64,000 nt of DNA from Amblyomma americanum (taxonomy: Eukaryota > Arthropoda > Arachnida > Ixodida > Ixodidae): positions 62,001 through 126,000 of the forward strand of contig NW_027526688.1 in the NCBI RefSeq assembly GCF_052857255.1, in the 5' to 3' direction. Below, piece by piece: positions 1-13,341 of this stretch. Below the pieces are notes generated by a model. It worked only from the letters and a program-made list of their open reading frames with translations. It was not told the DNA's origin and did no database searches. The number at the start of each line of letters is the position of its first letter. The stretch's first letter is position 1. Both the position numbers and the translations under genes were made by a program.

Positions 1-1698
1 ATCGATTTTACAAGTCGTCGAAGAGTAGACGAGAGAAAGGTGTAAACTTTTTCTCTCAGAACTGCGCGAAAACTTGTATTCCGGCTCAAAAAAACGGGAT
101 ACATCGTTTTAGATCGAAACTATCAAGATTCACGAGCATCGATTTTACAAGTCGTCGCAGAGTAGACGAGAGAAAGGTGTAAATTTTTCTCTCAGAACTG
201 CGCGAAAACTTGTATTCCGGCTCAAAAGAACGGAATACATCGTTTTAGATCGAAACTAGCAAGATTAACGAGCATCGATTTTACAAGTCGTCGAAGAGTA
301 GACGAGAGAAAGGTGTAAACTTTTTCTCTCAGAACTGCGCGAAAACTTTTATTCCAGCTCAAAACAACGGGATGCATCGTTTTAGATCGAAACTAGCAAA
401 ATTCACGAGCATCAATTTTAAAAGTCGTCGAAGAGTAGACGAGAGAAAGGTGTAAACTTTTTCTCTGAGAACTGCGCGAAAACTTGTATTCCGGCTCAAA
501 ACAACGGAATACATCGTTTTAGATCGAAAGTAGCAAAATTCACGAGCATCGATTTAACAGATCGTCGAAGAGTAGACGAAAAAAAGGTGTAAACTTTTCC
601 TCTCAGAACTGCGCGAAAACTTGTATTCCGGCTCAAAACAACGGGATACATCGTTTTAGATCGAAACTAGCAAGATTCACGAGCATCGATTTTACAAGTT
701 GTCGAAAAGTCGACGAGAGAAAGGTGTAAACGTTTTCTCTCAGAACTGCGTGAAGACGTGTATTCCGGCTCAAAACAACGGGATACATCGTTTTAGATCG
801 AAACTATCAAGATTAACGAGCGTCGATTTTACAAGTCGACGAAGAGTAGACGAGAGAAAGGTGTAAACTTTTTCTCTCAGAACTGCGCGAAAACTTGTAT
901 TCCGGCTCAAAACAACGGGATACATCGTTTTAGATCGAAACTAGCAAAATTCACGTGCATCGATTTCACAAGTCGTCGAAGAGTAGACGAGAGAAACGTG
1001 TAAACTTTTTCTCTCAGAACTGCGCAAAAATTTGTATTCCGGCTCAAAACAACAGGATACATCGTTTTAGATCGAAACTAGCAAGATTCACGAGCATCGA
1101 TTTTACAAGTCGTCGAAGGGTAGACGAGAGATAGGTGTAAACTTTTTCTCTCAGAACTGCGCGAAAACTTGTATTCCGGCTCAAAACAACGGGATACATC
1201 GTTTTAGATCGAAACTAGCAAGATTCACGAGCATCGATTTTACAAGTTGTCGAAGAGTAGACGAGAGAAAGGTGTAAACTTTTTCTCTCAGAACTGCGTG
1301 AAGACTTGTATTCCGGCTCAAAACAACGGGATACATCGTTTTAGAGCGAAAGTAGCAAAATTCCCGAGCATCGATTTAACAAGTCGTCGAAGAGTAGACG
1401 AGAGAAACGTGTAAACTTTTTCTCTCAGGACTGCGAGAAAACTTGTATTTCGGCTCAAAACAACGGGATACATCGTTTTAGATCGAAACTAGCAAGATTC
1501 ACGAGCATCGATTTTACAAGTCGTCGAAGAGTAGACGAGAAAAAGGTGTAAACTTTTTCTCTCAGAACTGCGCGAAAACTTGTATTCCGGCTCAAAAGAA
1601 CGGAATACATCGTTTTAGATCGAAACTAGCAAGATTAACGAGCATCGATTTTACAAGTCGTCGAAGAGTAGACGAGAGAAAGGTGTAAACTTTTTCTC
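1..1698. repeat. Left-domain partial HOR unit
   Basis: About 12 monomers entering from outside the window. From about 541 to 1,440 the order of variants matches 18,073-18,972 at a constant offset of 17,532 bp. Shared markers are ATTTAACAGATCG, GAAAAGTCGACG, TTTTAGAGCGAAAG and CTCAGGACTGCGAG. The first 500 bp uses similar monomer types without an exact partner that I could place. It is therefore the tail of an older copy of the long (23-27-monomer) units seen at 10,193 and 15,671. Confidence 0.75.
31..57. other. Conserved 8-bp dyad in each monomer (first copy shown)
   Basis: GAGAGAAA (31-38) and TTTCTCTC (50-57) are perfect inverted complements separated by 11 nt, so each monomer can in principle form a short hairpin or cruciform. 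The arms are kept in most monomers across the window, while the spacer between them is a hot spot of variation (GTGTAAAC followed by T, G, A or a 1-nt deletion). Exceptions with a broken arm occur (AGACGATAG and TTTTTCGCTC in the 62.4-63.7 kb edge, TTTTCCTCTC at 597 and 12,650). Short dyads are a known property of many centromeric satellites. A role here is inference only. Confidence 0.7.
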
Positions 1699-4027
1699 TC
1701 AGAACTGCGCGAAAAATTGTATTCCGGCTAAAAACAACGGGATACATCGTTTTAGATCGAAACTAGCAAAATTCACGAGCATCAATTTTAAAAGTCGTCG
1801 AAGAGTAGACGAGAGAGAGGTGTAAACTTTTTCTCCCAGAACTGCGCGAAAACTTGTATTCCGGCTCAAAACAACGGGATACATCGTTTTAGATCGAAAG
1901 TAGCAAAATTCACGAGCATCCATTTAACAAGTCGTCGAAGAGTAGACGAGAGAAAGGTGTAAACTTTTTCTCTCAGAACTGCGCGAAAACTTGTATTGCG
2001 GCTCAAAACAACGGGATACATCGTTTTAGATCGAAACTAGCAAAATTCACGTGCATCGATTTCACAAGTCGTCGAAGAGTAGACGAGAGAAACGTGTAAA
2101 CTTTTTCTCTCAGGACTGCGAGAAAACTTGTATTTCGGCTCAAAACAACGGGATACATCGTTTTAGATCGAAACTAGCAAGATTCACGAGCATCGATTTT
2201 ACAAGTCGTCGAAGAGTAGACGAGAAAAAGGTGTAAACTTTTTCTCTTAGAACTGCGCGAAAACTTGTATTCCGGCTCAAAACAACGGAATACATCGTTT
2301 TAGATCGAAACTAGCAAGATTAACGAGCATCGATTTTACAAGTCGTCGAAGAGTAGACGAGAGATAGGTGTAAACTTTTTCTCTCAGAACTGCGCGAAAA
2401 CTTGTATTCCGGCTCAAAACAACGAAATACATTGTTTTAGATCGAAACTATCAAGATTCACGAGCATCGATTTTACAAGTCGTCGAAGAGTAGACGAGAG
2501 AAAGGTGTAAACTTTTTCTCTCAGAACTGCGCGAAAAATTGTATTCCGGCTCAAAACAACGGGATACATCGTTTTAGATCGAAAGTCGCAAAATTCACGA
2601 GCATCGATTTAACAAGTCGTCGAAGAGTAGACGAGAGAAAGGTGTAAACTTTTTCTCTCAGAACTGCGCGAAAACTTGTATTCCGGCTCAAAAGAACGGA
2701 ATACATCGTTTTAGATCAAAACTAGCAAGATTAACGAGCATCGATTTTACAAGTCGTCGAAGAGTAGACGAGAGAAAGGTGTAAACTTTTTCTCTCAGAA
2801 CTGCGCAAAAATTTGTATTCCGCCTCAAAACAACGGGATACATCGTTTTAGATCGAAACTAGCAAGATTCACGAGCATCGATTTTCCAAGTTGTCGAAGA
2901 GTAGACGAGAGAAAGGTGTAAACTTTTTCTCTCAGAACTGCGCGAAAAATTGTATTCCGACTAAAAACAACGGGATACATCGTTTTAGATAGAAAGTCGC
3001 AAAATTCACGAGCATCGAGTTAACAAGTCGTCGATGAGTAGACGAGAGAAAGGTCTAAACTTTTTCTCTCAGAACTGCGCGAAAACTTGTATTCCGGCTC
3101 AAAAGAACGGAATACATCGTTTTAGATCAAAACTAGCAAGATTCACGAGCATCGATTTAACAAGTCGTCGAAGAGTAGAAGAGAGAAAGGTGTAAACTTT
3201 TTCTCTCAGAACTGCGCGAAAACTTGTATTCCGGCTCAAAACAACGGGATACATCGTTTTAGATCGAAACTAGCAAAATTCACGTGCATCGATTTCACAA
3301 GTCGTCGAAGAGTAGACGAGAGAAACGTGTAAACTTTTTCTCTCAGAACTGCGCAAAAATTTGTATTCCGGCTCAAAACAACAGGATACATCGTTTTAGA
3401 TCGAAACTAGCAAGATTCACGAGCATCGATTTTACAAGTCGTCGAAGGGTAGACGAGAGATAGGTGTAAACTTTTTCTCTCAGAACTGCGCGAAAACTTG
3501 TATTCCGGCTCAAAACAACGGGATACATCGTTTTATATCGAAACTAGCAAGATTCACGAGCATCGATTTTACAAGTTGTCGAAGAGTAGACGAGAGAAAG
3601 GTGTAAACGTTTTCTCTCAGAACTGCGTGAAGACTTGTATTCCGGCTCAAAACAACGGGATACATCGTTTTAGAGCGAAAGTAGCAAAATTCCCGAGCAT
3701 CGATTTAACAAGTCTTCGAAGAGTAGACGAGAGAAACGTGTAAACTTTTTCTCTCAGGACTGCGAGAAAACTTGTATTTCGGCTCAAAACAACGGGATAC
3801 ATCGTTTTAGATCGAAACTAGCAAGATTCACGAGCATCGATTTTACAAGTCGTCGAAGAGTAGACGAGAAAAAGGTGTAAACTTTTTCTCTCAGAACTGC
3901 GCGAAAACTTGTATTCCGGCTCAAAAGAACGGAATACATCGTTTTAGATCGAAACTAGCAAGATTAACGAGCATCGATTTTACAAGTCGTGGAAGAGTAG
4001 ACGAGAGAAAGGTGTAAACTTTTTCTC
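1699..4027. repeat. 17-monomer HOR (2,329 bp), intact copy 1
   Basis: Seventeen 137-mers, bounded here by a diagnostic monomer with GCTAAAAACAAC followed by an ATCAATTTTAAAAG monomer. The next diagnostic monomer lies exactly 2,329 bp (17 x 137) later. Ordered markers inside are GTGCATCGATTTC, CTCAGGACTGCGAG, GAAATACATTG, AAAGTCGC, CCGCCTC, CCGACTAAAAAC, GGTCTAAAC, AGTAGAAGAG, GGGTAGACG and TTTTATATCG. The unit at 5,809 carries the same series. A private change is TTTCTCCCAG near 1,831. Confidence 0.88.
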
Positions 4028-5808
4028 TCAGAACTGCGCGAAAAATTGTATTCCGGCTAAAAACAACGGGATACATCGTTTTAGATCGAAACTAGCAAAA
4101 TTCACGAGCATCAATTTTAAAAGTCGTCGAAGAGTAGACGAGAGAGAGGTGTAAACTTTTTCTCTCAGAACTGCGCGAAAACTTGTATTCCGGCTCAAAA
4201 CAACGGGATACATCGTTTTAGATCGAAAGTAGCAAAATTCACGAGCATCCATTTAACAAGTCGTCGAAGAGTAGACGAGAGAAAGGTGTAAACTTTTTCT
4301 CTCAGAACTGCGCGAAAACTTGTATTGCGGCTCAAAACAACGGGATACATCGTTTTAGATCGAAACTAGCAAAATTCACGTGCATCGATTTCACAAGTCG
4401 TCGAAGAGTAGACGAGAGAAACGTGTAAACGTTTTCTCTCAGGACTGCGAGAAAACTTGTATTTCGGCTCAAAACAACGGGATACATCGTTTTAGATCGA
4501 AACTAGCAAGATTCACGAGCATCGATTTTACAAGTCGTCGAAGAGTAGACGAGAAAAAGGTGTAAACTTTTTCTCTCAGAACTGCGCGAAAACTTGTATT
4601 CCGGCTCAAAACAACGGAATACATCGTTTTAGATCGAAACTAGCAAGATTAACGAGCATCGATTTTACAAGTCGTCGAAGAGTAGACGAGAGATAGGTGT
4701 AAACTTTTTCTCTCAGAACTGCGCGAAAACTTGTATTCCGGCTCAAAACAACGAAATACATTGTTTTAGATCGAAACTATCAAGATTCACGAGCATCGAT
4801 TTTACAAGTCGTCGAAGAGTAGACGAGAGAAAGGTGTAAACTTTTTCTCTCAGAACTGCGCGAAAAATTGTATTCCGGCTCAAAACAACGGGATACATCG
4901 TTTTAGATCGAAAGTCGCAAAATTCACGAGCATCGATTTAACAAGTCGTCGAAGAGTAGACGAGAGAAAGGTGTAAACTTTTTCTCTCAGAACTGCGCGA
5001 AAACTTGTATTCCGGCTCAAAAGAACGGAATACATCGTTTTAGATCAAAACTAGCAAGATTAACGAGCATCGATTTTACAAGTCGTCGAAGAGTAGACGA
5101 GAGAAAGGTGTAAACTTTTTCTCTCAGAACTGCGCAAAAATTTGTATTCCGCCTCAAAACAACGGGATACATCGTTTTAGATCGAAACTAGCAAGATTCA
5201 CGAGCATCGATTTTACAAGTTGTCGAAGAGTAGACGAGAGAAAGGTGTAAACTTTTTCTCTCAGAACTGCGCGAAAAATTGTATTCCGGCTAAAAACAAC
5301 GGGATACATCGTTTTAGATAGAAAGTCGCAAAATTCACGAGCATCGAGTTAACAAGTCGTCGAAGAGTAGACGAGAGAAAGGTCTAAACTTTTTCTCTCA
5401 GAACTGCGCGAAAACTTGTATTCCGGCTCAAAAGAACGGAATACATCGTTTTAGATCAAAACTAGCAAGATTCACGAGCATCGATTTAACAAGTCGTCGA
5501 AGAGTAGAAGAGAGAAAGGTGTAAACTTTTTCTCTCAGAACTGCGCGAAAACTTGTATTTCGGCTCAAAACAACGGGATACATCGTTTTAGATCGAAACT
5601 AGCAAGATTCACGAGCATCGATTTTACAAGTCGTCGAAGAGTAGACGAGAAAAAGGTGTAAACTTTTTCTCTCAGAACTGCGCGAAAACTTGTATTCCGG
5701 CTCAAAAGAACGGAATACATCGTTTTAGATCGAAACTAGCAAGATTAACGAGCATCGATTTTACAAGTCGTCGAAGAGTAGACGAGAGAAAGGTGTAAAC
5801 TTTTTCTC
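4028..5808. repeat. HOR copy 2, shortened to 13 monomers (1,781 bp)
   Basis: Same series as the 17-monomer HOR, but 548 bp (exactly four monomers) shorter. It carries GTGTAAACGTTTTCTC after the GTGCATCGATTTC monomer, a mark of the second HOR subtype, and GGCTAAAAAC where the first subtype has GACTAAAAAC. After AGTAGAAGAG it jumps straight to the TTGTATTTCGG monomer, skipping the GTGCATC, GGGTAGACG, TTTTATATCG and GAGCGAAAG monomers. That places the deletion joint at about 5,500-5,560. Confidence 0.85.
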
Positions 5809-8137
5809 TCAGAACTGCGCGAAAAATTGTATTCCGGCTAAAAACAACGGGATACATCGTTTTAGATCGAAACTAGCAAAATTCACGAGCATCAATTTTA
5901 AAAGTCGTCGAAGAGTAGACGAGAGAGAGGTGTAAACTTTTTCTCTCAGAACTGCGCGAAAACTTGTATTCCGGCTCAAAACAACGGGATACATCGTTTT
6001 AGATCGAAAGTAGCAATATTCACGAGCATCCATTTAACAAGTCGTCGAAGAGTAGACGAGAGAAAGGTGTAAACTTTTTCTCTCAGAACTGCGCGAAAAC
6101 TTGTATTGCGGCTCAAAACAACGGGATACATCGTTTTAGATCGAAACTAGCAAAATTCACGTGCATCGATTTCACAAGTCGTCGAAGAGTAGACGAGAGA
6201 AACGTGTAAACTTTTTCTCTCAGGACTGCGAGAAAACTTGTATTTCGGCTCAAAACAACGGGATACATCGTTTTAGATCGAAACTAGCAAGATTCACGAG
6301 CATCGATTTTACAAGTCGTCGAAGAGTAGACGAGAAAAAGGTGTAAACTTTTTCTCTTAGAACTGCGCGAAAACTTGTATTCCGGCTCAAAACAACGGAA
6401 TACATCGTTTTAGATCGAAACTAGCAAGATTAACGAGCATCGATTTTACAAGTCGTCGAAGAGTAGACGAGAGATAGGTGTAAACTTTTTCTCTCAGAAC
6501 TGCGCGAAAACTTGTATTCCGGCTCAAAACAACGAAATACATTGTTTTAGATCGAAACTATCAAGATTCACGAGCATCGATTTTACAAGTCGTCGAAGAG
6601 TAGACGAGAGAAAGGTGTAAACTTTTTCTCTCAGAACTGCGCGAAAAATTGTATTCCGGCTCAAAACAACGGGATACATCGTTTTAGATCGAAAGTCGCA
6701 AAATTCACGAGCATCGATTTAACAAGTCGTCGAAGAGTAGACGAGAGAAAGGTGTAAACTTTTTCTCTCAGAACTGCGCGAAAACTTGTATTCCGGCTCA
6801 AAAGAACGGAATACATCGTTTTAGATCAAAACTAGCAAGATTAACGAGCATCGATTTTACAAGTCGTCGAAGAGTAGACGAGAGAAAGGTGTAAACTTTT
6901 TCTCTCAGAACTGCGCAAAAATTTGTATTCCGCCTCAAAACAACGGGATACATCGTTTTAGATCGAAACTAGCAAGATTCACGAGCATCGATTTTCCAAG
7001 TTGTCGAAGAGTAGACGAGAGAAAGGTGTAAACTTTTTCTCTCAGAACTGCGCGAAAAATTGTATTCCGACTAAAAACAACGGGATACATCGTTTTAGAT
7101 AGAAAGTCGCAAAATTCACGAGCATCGAGTTAACAAGTCGTCGAAGAGTAGACGAGAGAAAGGTCTAAACTTTTTCTCTCAGAACTGCGCGAAAACTTGT
7201 ATTCCGGCTCAAAAGAACGGAATACATCGTTTTAGATCAAAACTAGCAAGATTCACGAGCATCGATTTAACAAGTCGTCGAAGAGTAGAAGAGAGAAAGG
7301 TGTAAACTTTTTCTCTCAGAACTGCGCGAAAACTTGTATTCCGGCTCAAAACAACGGGATACATCGTTTTAGATCGAAACTAGCAAAATTCACGTGCATC
7401 GATTTCACAAGTCGTCGAAGAGTAGACGAGAGAAACGTGTAAACTTTTTCTCTCAGAACTGCGCAAAAATTTGTATTCCGGCTCAAAACAACAGGATACA
7501 TCGTTTTAGATCGAAACTAGCAAGATTCACGAGCATCGATTTTACAAGTCGTCGAAGGGTAGACGAGAGATAGGTGTAAACTTTTTCTCTCAGAACTGCG
7601 CGAAAACTTGTATTCCGGCTCAAAACAACGGGATACATCGTTTTATATCGAAACTAGCAAGATTCACGAGCATCGATTTTACAAGTTGTCGAAGAGTAGA
7701 CGAGAGAAAGGTGTAAACGTTTTCTCTCAGAACTGCGTGAAGACTTGTATTCCGGCTCAAAACAACGGGATACATCGTTTTAGAGCGAAAGTAGCAAAAT
7801 TCCCGAGCATCGATTTAACAAGTCTTCGAAGAGTAGACGAGAGAAACGTGTAAACTTTTTCTCTCAGGACTGCGAGAAAACTTGTATTTCGGCTCAAAAC
7901 AACGGGATACATCGTTTTAGATCGAAACTAGCAAGATTCACGAGCATCGATTTTACAAGTCGTCGAAGAGTAGACGAGAAAAAGGTGTAAACTTTTTCTC
8001 TCAGAACTGCGCGAAAACTTGTATTCCGGCTCAAAAGAACGGAATACATCGTTTTAGATCGAAACTAGCAAGATTAACGAGCATCGATTTTACAAGTCGT
8101 GGAAGAGTAGACGAGAGAAAGGTGTAAACTTTTTCTC
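5809..8137. repeat. 17-monomer HOR (2,329 bp), intact copy 3
   Basis: Matches 1,699-4,027 monomer for monomer at an offset of 4,110 bp (30 monomers). Few differences are visible by eye. One is GCAATATTC near 6,015 where the other copy has GCAAAATTC. Together with the unit before it, it forms a 30-monomer super-repeat, so about 1,441-4,858 pairs with 5,551-8,968. Confidence 0.88.
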
Positions 8138-10192
8138 TCAGAACTGCGCGAAAAATTGTATTCCGGCTAAAAACAACGGGATACATCGTTTTAGATCGAA
8201 ACTAGCAAAATTCACGAGCATCAATTTTAAAAGTCGTCGAAGAGTAGACGAGAGAGAGGTGTAAACTTTTTCTCTCAGAACTGCGCGAAAACTTGTATTC
8301 CGGCTCAAAACAACGGGATACATCGTTTTAGATCGAAAGTAGCAAAATTCACGAGCATCCATTTAACAAGTCGTCGAAGAGTAGACGAGAGAAAGGTGTA
8401 AACTTTTTCTCTCAGAACTGCGCGAAAACTTGTATTGCGGCTCAAAACAACGGGATACATCGTTTTAGATCGAAACTAGCAAAATTCACGTGCATCGATT
8501 TCACAAGTCGTCGAAGAGTAGACGAGAGAAACGTGTAAACGTTTTCTCTCAGGACTGCGAGAAAACTTGTATTTCGGCTCAAAACAACGGGATACATCGT
8601 TTTAGATCGAAACTAGCAAGATTCACGAGCATCGATTTTACAAGTCGTCGAAGAGTAGACGAGAAAAAGGTGTAAACTTTTTCTCTCAGAACTGCGCGAA
8701 AACTTGTATTCCGGCTCAAAACAACGGAATACATCGTTTTAGATCGAAACTAGCAAGATTAACGAGCATCGATTTTACAAGTCGTCGAAGAGTAGACGAG
8801 AGATAGGTGTAAACTTTTTCTCTCAGAACTGCGCGAAAACTTGTATTCCGGCTCAAAACAACGAAATACATTGTTTTAGATCGAAACTATCAAGATTCAC
8901 GAGCATCGATTTTACAAGTCGTCGAAGAGTAGACGAGAGAAAGGTGTAAACTTTTTCTCTCAGAACTGCGCAAAAATTTGTATTCCGCCTCAAAACAACG
9001 GGATACATCGTTTTAGATCGAAACTAGCAAGATTCACGAGCATCGATTTTACAAGTTGTCGAAGAGTAGACGAGAGAAAGGTGTAAACTTTTTCTCTCAG
9101 AACTGCGCGAAAAATTGTATTCCGGCTAAAAACAACGGGATACATCGTTTTAGATAGAAAGTCGCAAAATTCACGAGCATCGAGTTAACAAGTCGTCGAA
9201 GAGTAGACGAGAGAAAGGTCTAAACTTTTTCTCTCAGAACTGCGCGAAAACTTGTATTCCGGCTCAAAAGAACGGAATACATCGTTTTAGATCAAAACTA
9301 GCAAGATTCACGAGCATCGATTTAACAAGTCGTCGAAGAGTAGAAGAGAGAAAGGTGTAAACTTTTTCTCTCAGAACTGCGCGAAAACTTGTATTCCGGC
9401 TCAAAACAACGGGATACATCGTTTTAGATCGAAACTAGCAAAATTCACGTGCATCGATTTCACAAGTCGTCGAAGAGTAGACGAGAGAAACGTGTAAACT
9501 TTTTCTCTCAGAACTGCGCAAAAATTTGTATTCCGGCTCAAAACAACAGGATACATCGTTTTAGATCGAAACTAGCAAGATTCACGAGCATCGATTTTAC
9601 AAGTCGTCGAAGGGTAGACGAGAGATAGGTGTAAACTTTTTCTCTCAGAACTGCGCGAAAACTTGTATTCCGGCTCAAAACAACGGGATACATCGTTTTA
9701 TATCGAAACTAGCAAGATTCACGAGCATCGATTTTACAAGTTGTCGAAGAGTAGACGAGAGAAAGGTGTAAACGTTTTCTCTCAGAACTGCGTGAAGACT
9801 TGTATTCCGGCTCAAAACAACGGGATACATCGTTTTAGAGCGAAAGTAGCAAAATTCCCGAGCATCGATTTAACAAGTCTTCGAAGAGTAGACGAGAGAA
9901 ACGTGTAAACTTTTTCTCTCAGGACTGCGAGAAAACTTGTATTTCGGCTCAAAACAACGGGATACATCGTTTTAGATCGAAACTAGCAAGATTCACGAGC
10001 ATCGATTTTACAAGTCGTCGAAGAGTAGACGAGAAAAAGGTGTAAACTTTTTCTCTCAGAACTGCGCGAAAACTTGTATTCCGGCTCAAAAGAACGGAAT
10101 ACATCGTTTTAGATCGAAACTAGCAAGATTAACGAGCATCGATTTTACAAGTCGTGGAAGAGTAGACGAGAGAAAGGTGTAAACTTTTTCTC
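8138..10192. repeat. HOR copy 4, shortened to 15 monomers (2,055 bp)
   Basis: Second-subtype HOR, 274 bp (two monomers) shorter than 17. After the GAAATACATTG monomer the normal AAAGTCGC and GATCAAAAC monomers are missing, and the series resumes at GCGCAAAAATTTG with CCGCCTC near 8,968. The deletion is a whole number of monomers and keeps the 137-bp phase, as expected for unequal exchange between homologous positions. Confidence 0.85.
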
Positions 10193-13100
10193 TCAGAACT
10201 GCGCGAAAAATTGTATTCCGGCTAAAAACAACGGGATACATCGTTTTAGATCGAAACTAGCAAAATTCACGAGCATCAATTTTAAAAGTCGTCGAAGAGT
10301 AGACGAGAGAGAGGTGTAAACTTTTTCTCTCAGAACTGCGCGAAAACTTGTATTCCGGCTCAAAACAACGGGATACATCGTTTTAGATCGAAAGTAGCAA
10401 AATTCACGAGCATCCATTTAACAAGTCGTCGAAGAGTAGACGAGAGAAAGGTGTAAACTTTTTCTCTCAGAACTGCGCGAAAACTTGTATTGCGGCTCAA
10501 AACAACGGGATACATCGTTTTAGATCGAAACTAGCAAAATTCACGTGCATCGATTTCACAAGTCGTCGAAGAGTAGACGAGAGAAACGTGTAAACGTTTT
10601 CTCTCAGGACTGCGAGAAAACTTGTATTTCGGCTCAAAACAACGGGATACATCGTTTTAGATCGAAACTAGCAATATTCACGAGCATCGATTTTACAAGT
10701 CGTCGAAGAGTAGACGAGAAAAAGGTGTAAACTTTTTCTCTCAGAACTGCGCGAAAACTTGTATTCCGGCTCAAAACAACGGAATACATCGTTTTAGATC
10801 GAAACTAGCAAGATTAACGAGCATCGATTTTACAAGTCGTCGAAGAGTAGACGAGAGATAGGTGTAAACTTTTTCTCTCAGAACTGCGCGAAAACTTGTA
10901 TTCCGGCTCAAAACAACGAAATACATTGTTTTAGATCGAAACTATCAAGATTCACGAGCATCGATTTTACAAGTCGTCGAAGAGTAGACGAGAGAAAGGT
11001 GTAAACTTTTTCTCTCAGAACTGCGCGAAAAATTGTATTCCGGCTCAAAACAACGGGATACATCGTTTTAGATCGAAAGTCGCAAAATTCACGAGCATCG
11101 ATTTAACAAGTCGTCGAAGAGTAGACGAGAGAAAGGTGTAAACTTTTTCTCTCAGAACTGCGCGAAAACTTGTATTCCGGCTCAAAAGAACGGAATACAT
11201 CGTTTTAGATCAAAACTAGCAAGATTAACGAGCATCGATTTTACAAGTCGTCGAAGAGTAGACGAGAGAAAGGTGTAAACTTTTTCTCTCAGAACTGCGC
11301 AAAAATTTGTATTCCGCCTCAAAACAACGGGATACATCGTTTTAGATCGAAACTAGCAAGATTCACGAGCATCGATTTTACAAGTTGTCGAAGAGTAGAC
11401 GAGAGAAAGGTGTAAACTTTTTCTCTCAGAACTGCGCGAAAAATTGTATTCCGGCTAAAAACAACGGGATACATCGTTTTAGATAGAAAGTCGCAAAATT
11501 CACGAGCATCGAGTTAACAAGTCGTCGAAGAGTAGACGAGAGAAAGGTCTAAACTTTTTCTCTCAGAACTGCGCGAAAACTTGTATTCCGGCTCAAAAGA
11601 ACGGAATACATCGTTTTAGATCAAAACTAGCAAGATTAACGAGCATCGATTTTACAAGTCGTCGAAGAGTAGACGAGAGAAAGGTGTAAACTTTTTCTCT
11701 CAGAACTGCGCGAAAAATTGTATTCCGGCTCAAAACAACGGGATACATCGTTTTAGATCGAAAGACGCAAAATTCACGAGCATCGATTTAACAAGTCGTC
11801 GAAGAGTAGACGAGAGAAAGGTGTAAAATTTTCTCTCAGAACTGCGCAAAAACTTGTATTCCGGCTCAAAAGAACAGAATACATCGTTTTAGATCGAAAC
11901 TAGCAAGATTAACGAGCATCGATTTTACAAGTCGTCGAAGAGTAGAGGAGAGAAAGGTGTAAACTTTTTCTCTCAGAACTGCGCAAAAACTTGTATTCCA
12001 GCTCAAAACAACGGGATACATCGTTTTAGATCGAAACTAGCAAAATTCACGAGCATCAATTTTAAAAGTCGTCGAAGAGTAGACGAGAAAAAGGTGTAAA
12101 CTTTTTCTCTCAGAACTGCGCGAAAACTTGTATTCCGGCTCAAAACAACGGGATACATCGTTTTAGACAGAAAGTAGCAAAATTCACGAGCATCGATTTA
12201 ACAAGTCGTCGAAGAGTAGACGAGAGAAAGGTGTAAACTTTTTCTCTCAGAACTGCGCGAAAAATTGTATTCCGGCTCAAAACAACGGGATACATCGTTT
12301 TAGATCGAAAGACGCAAAATTCACGAGCATCGATTTAACAAGTCGTCGAAGAGTAGACGAGAGAAAGGTGTAAAATTTTCTCTCAGAACTGCGCAAAAAC
12401 TTGTATTCCGGCTCAAAAGAACAGAATACATCGTTTTAGATCGAAACTAGCAAGATTAACGAGCATCGATTTTACAAGTCGTCGAAGAGTAGACGAGAGA
12501 AAGGTGTAAACTTTTTCTCTCAGAACTGCGCGAAAACTTGTATTCCAGCTCAAAACAACGGGATACATCGTTTTAGGTCAAGACAAGCAAAATTCACATG
12601 CATCGATTTAACAGATCGTCGAAGAGTAGACGAAAAAAAGGTGTAAACTTTTCCTCTCAGAACTGCGCGAAAACTTGTATTCCGGCTCAAAACAACGGGA
12701 TACATCGTTTTAGATCGAAACTAGCAAGATTCACGAGCATCGATTTTACAAGTTGTCGAAAAGTCGACGAGAGAAAGGTGTAAACGTTTTCTCTCAGAAC
12801 TGCGTGAAGACGTGTATTCCGGCTCAAAACAACGGGATACATCGTTTTAGATCGAAACTATCAAGATTAACGAGCGTCGATTTTACAAGTCGACGAAGAG
12901 TAGACGAGAGAAAGGTGTAAACTTTTTCTCTCAGAACTGCGCGAAAACTTGTATTCCGGCTCAAAACAACGGGATACATCGTTTTAGATCGAAACTAGCA
13001 AAATTCACGTGCATCGATTTCACAAGTCGTCGAAGAGTAGACGAGAGAAACGTGTAAACTTTTTCTCTCAGAACTGCGCAAAAATTTGTATTCCGGCTCA

Positions 13101-13341
13101 AAACAACAGGATACATCGTTTTAGATCGAAACTAGCAAGATTCACGAGCATCGATTTTACAAGTCGTCGAAGGGTAGACGAGAGATAGGTGTAAACTTTT
13201 TCTCTCAGAACTGCGCGAAAACTTGTATTCCGGCTCAAAAGAACGGAATACATCGTTTTAGATCGAAACTAGCAAGATTAACGAGCATCGATTTTACAAG
13301 TCGTCGAAGAGTAGACGAGAGAAAGGTGTAAACTTTTTCTC
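10193..13341. repeat. Long HOR variant, 23 monomers (3,149 bp)
   Basis: Begins like the second-subtype HOR, but near 11,640 switches to a private series. It includes two copies of an AAAGACGC monomer (about 11,763 and 12,307) each followed by a 136-bp GTGTAAAATTTTC monomer, then AGTAGAGGAG, TTAGACAGAAAG, GGTCAAGACAAGC, ATTTAACAGATCG and GAAAAGTCGACG. The two 1-bp-short monomers explain why 3,149 is two less than 23 x 137. The segment 9.2-13.2 kb reappears at 14.7-18.7 kb (offset 5,478). Confidence 0.85.

Noticed and set aside
37..60. CTTTTTCTCTC as a Pol III terminator or GAGAGAAAGG as a ribosome binding site
   Set aside because: They are the two arms of the dyad and recur hundreds of times with no gene or Pol III promoter nearby.
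81..100. CENP-B-box-like sequence around TTCCGG...CGGGA in each monomer
   Set aside because: The box needs TTCG eleven bases before CGGG, with an A between at a fixed place. Here that position is GCTC and the central A is absent, so only the CGGGA half matches.
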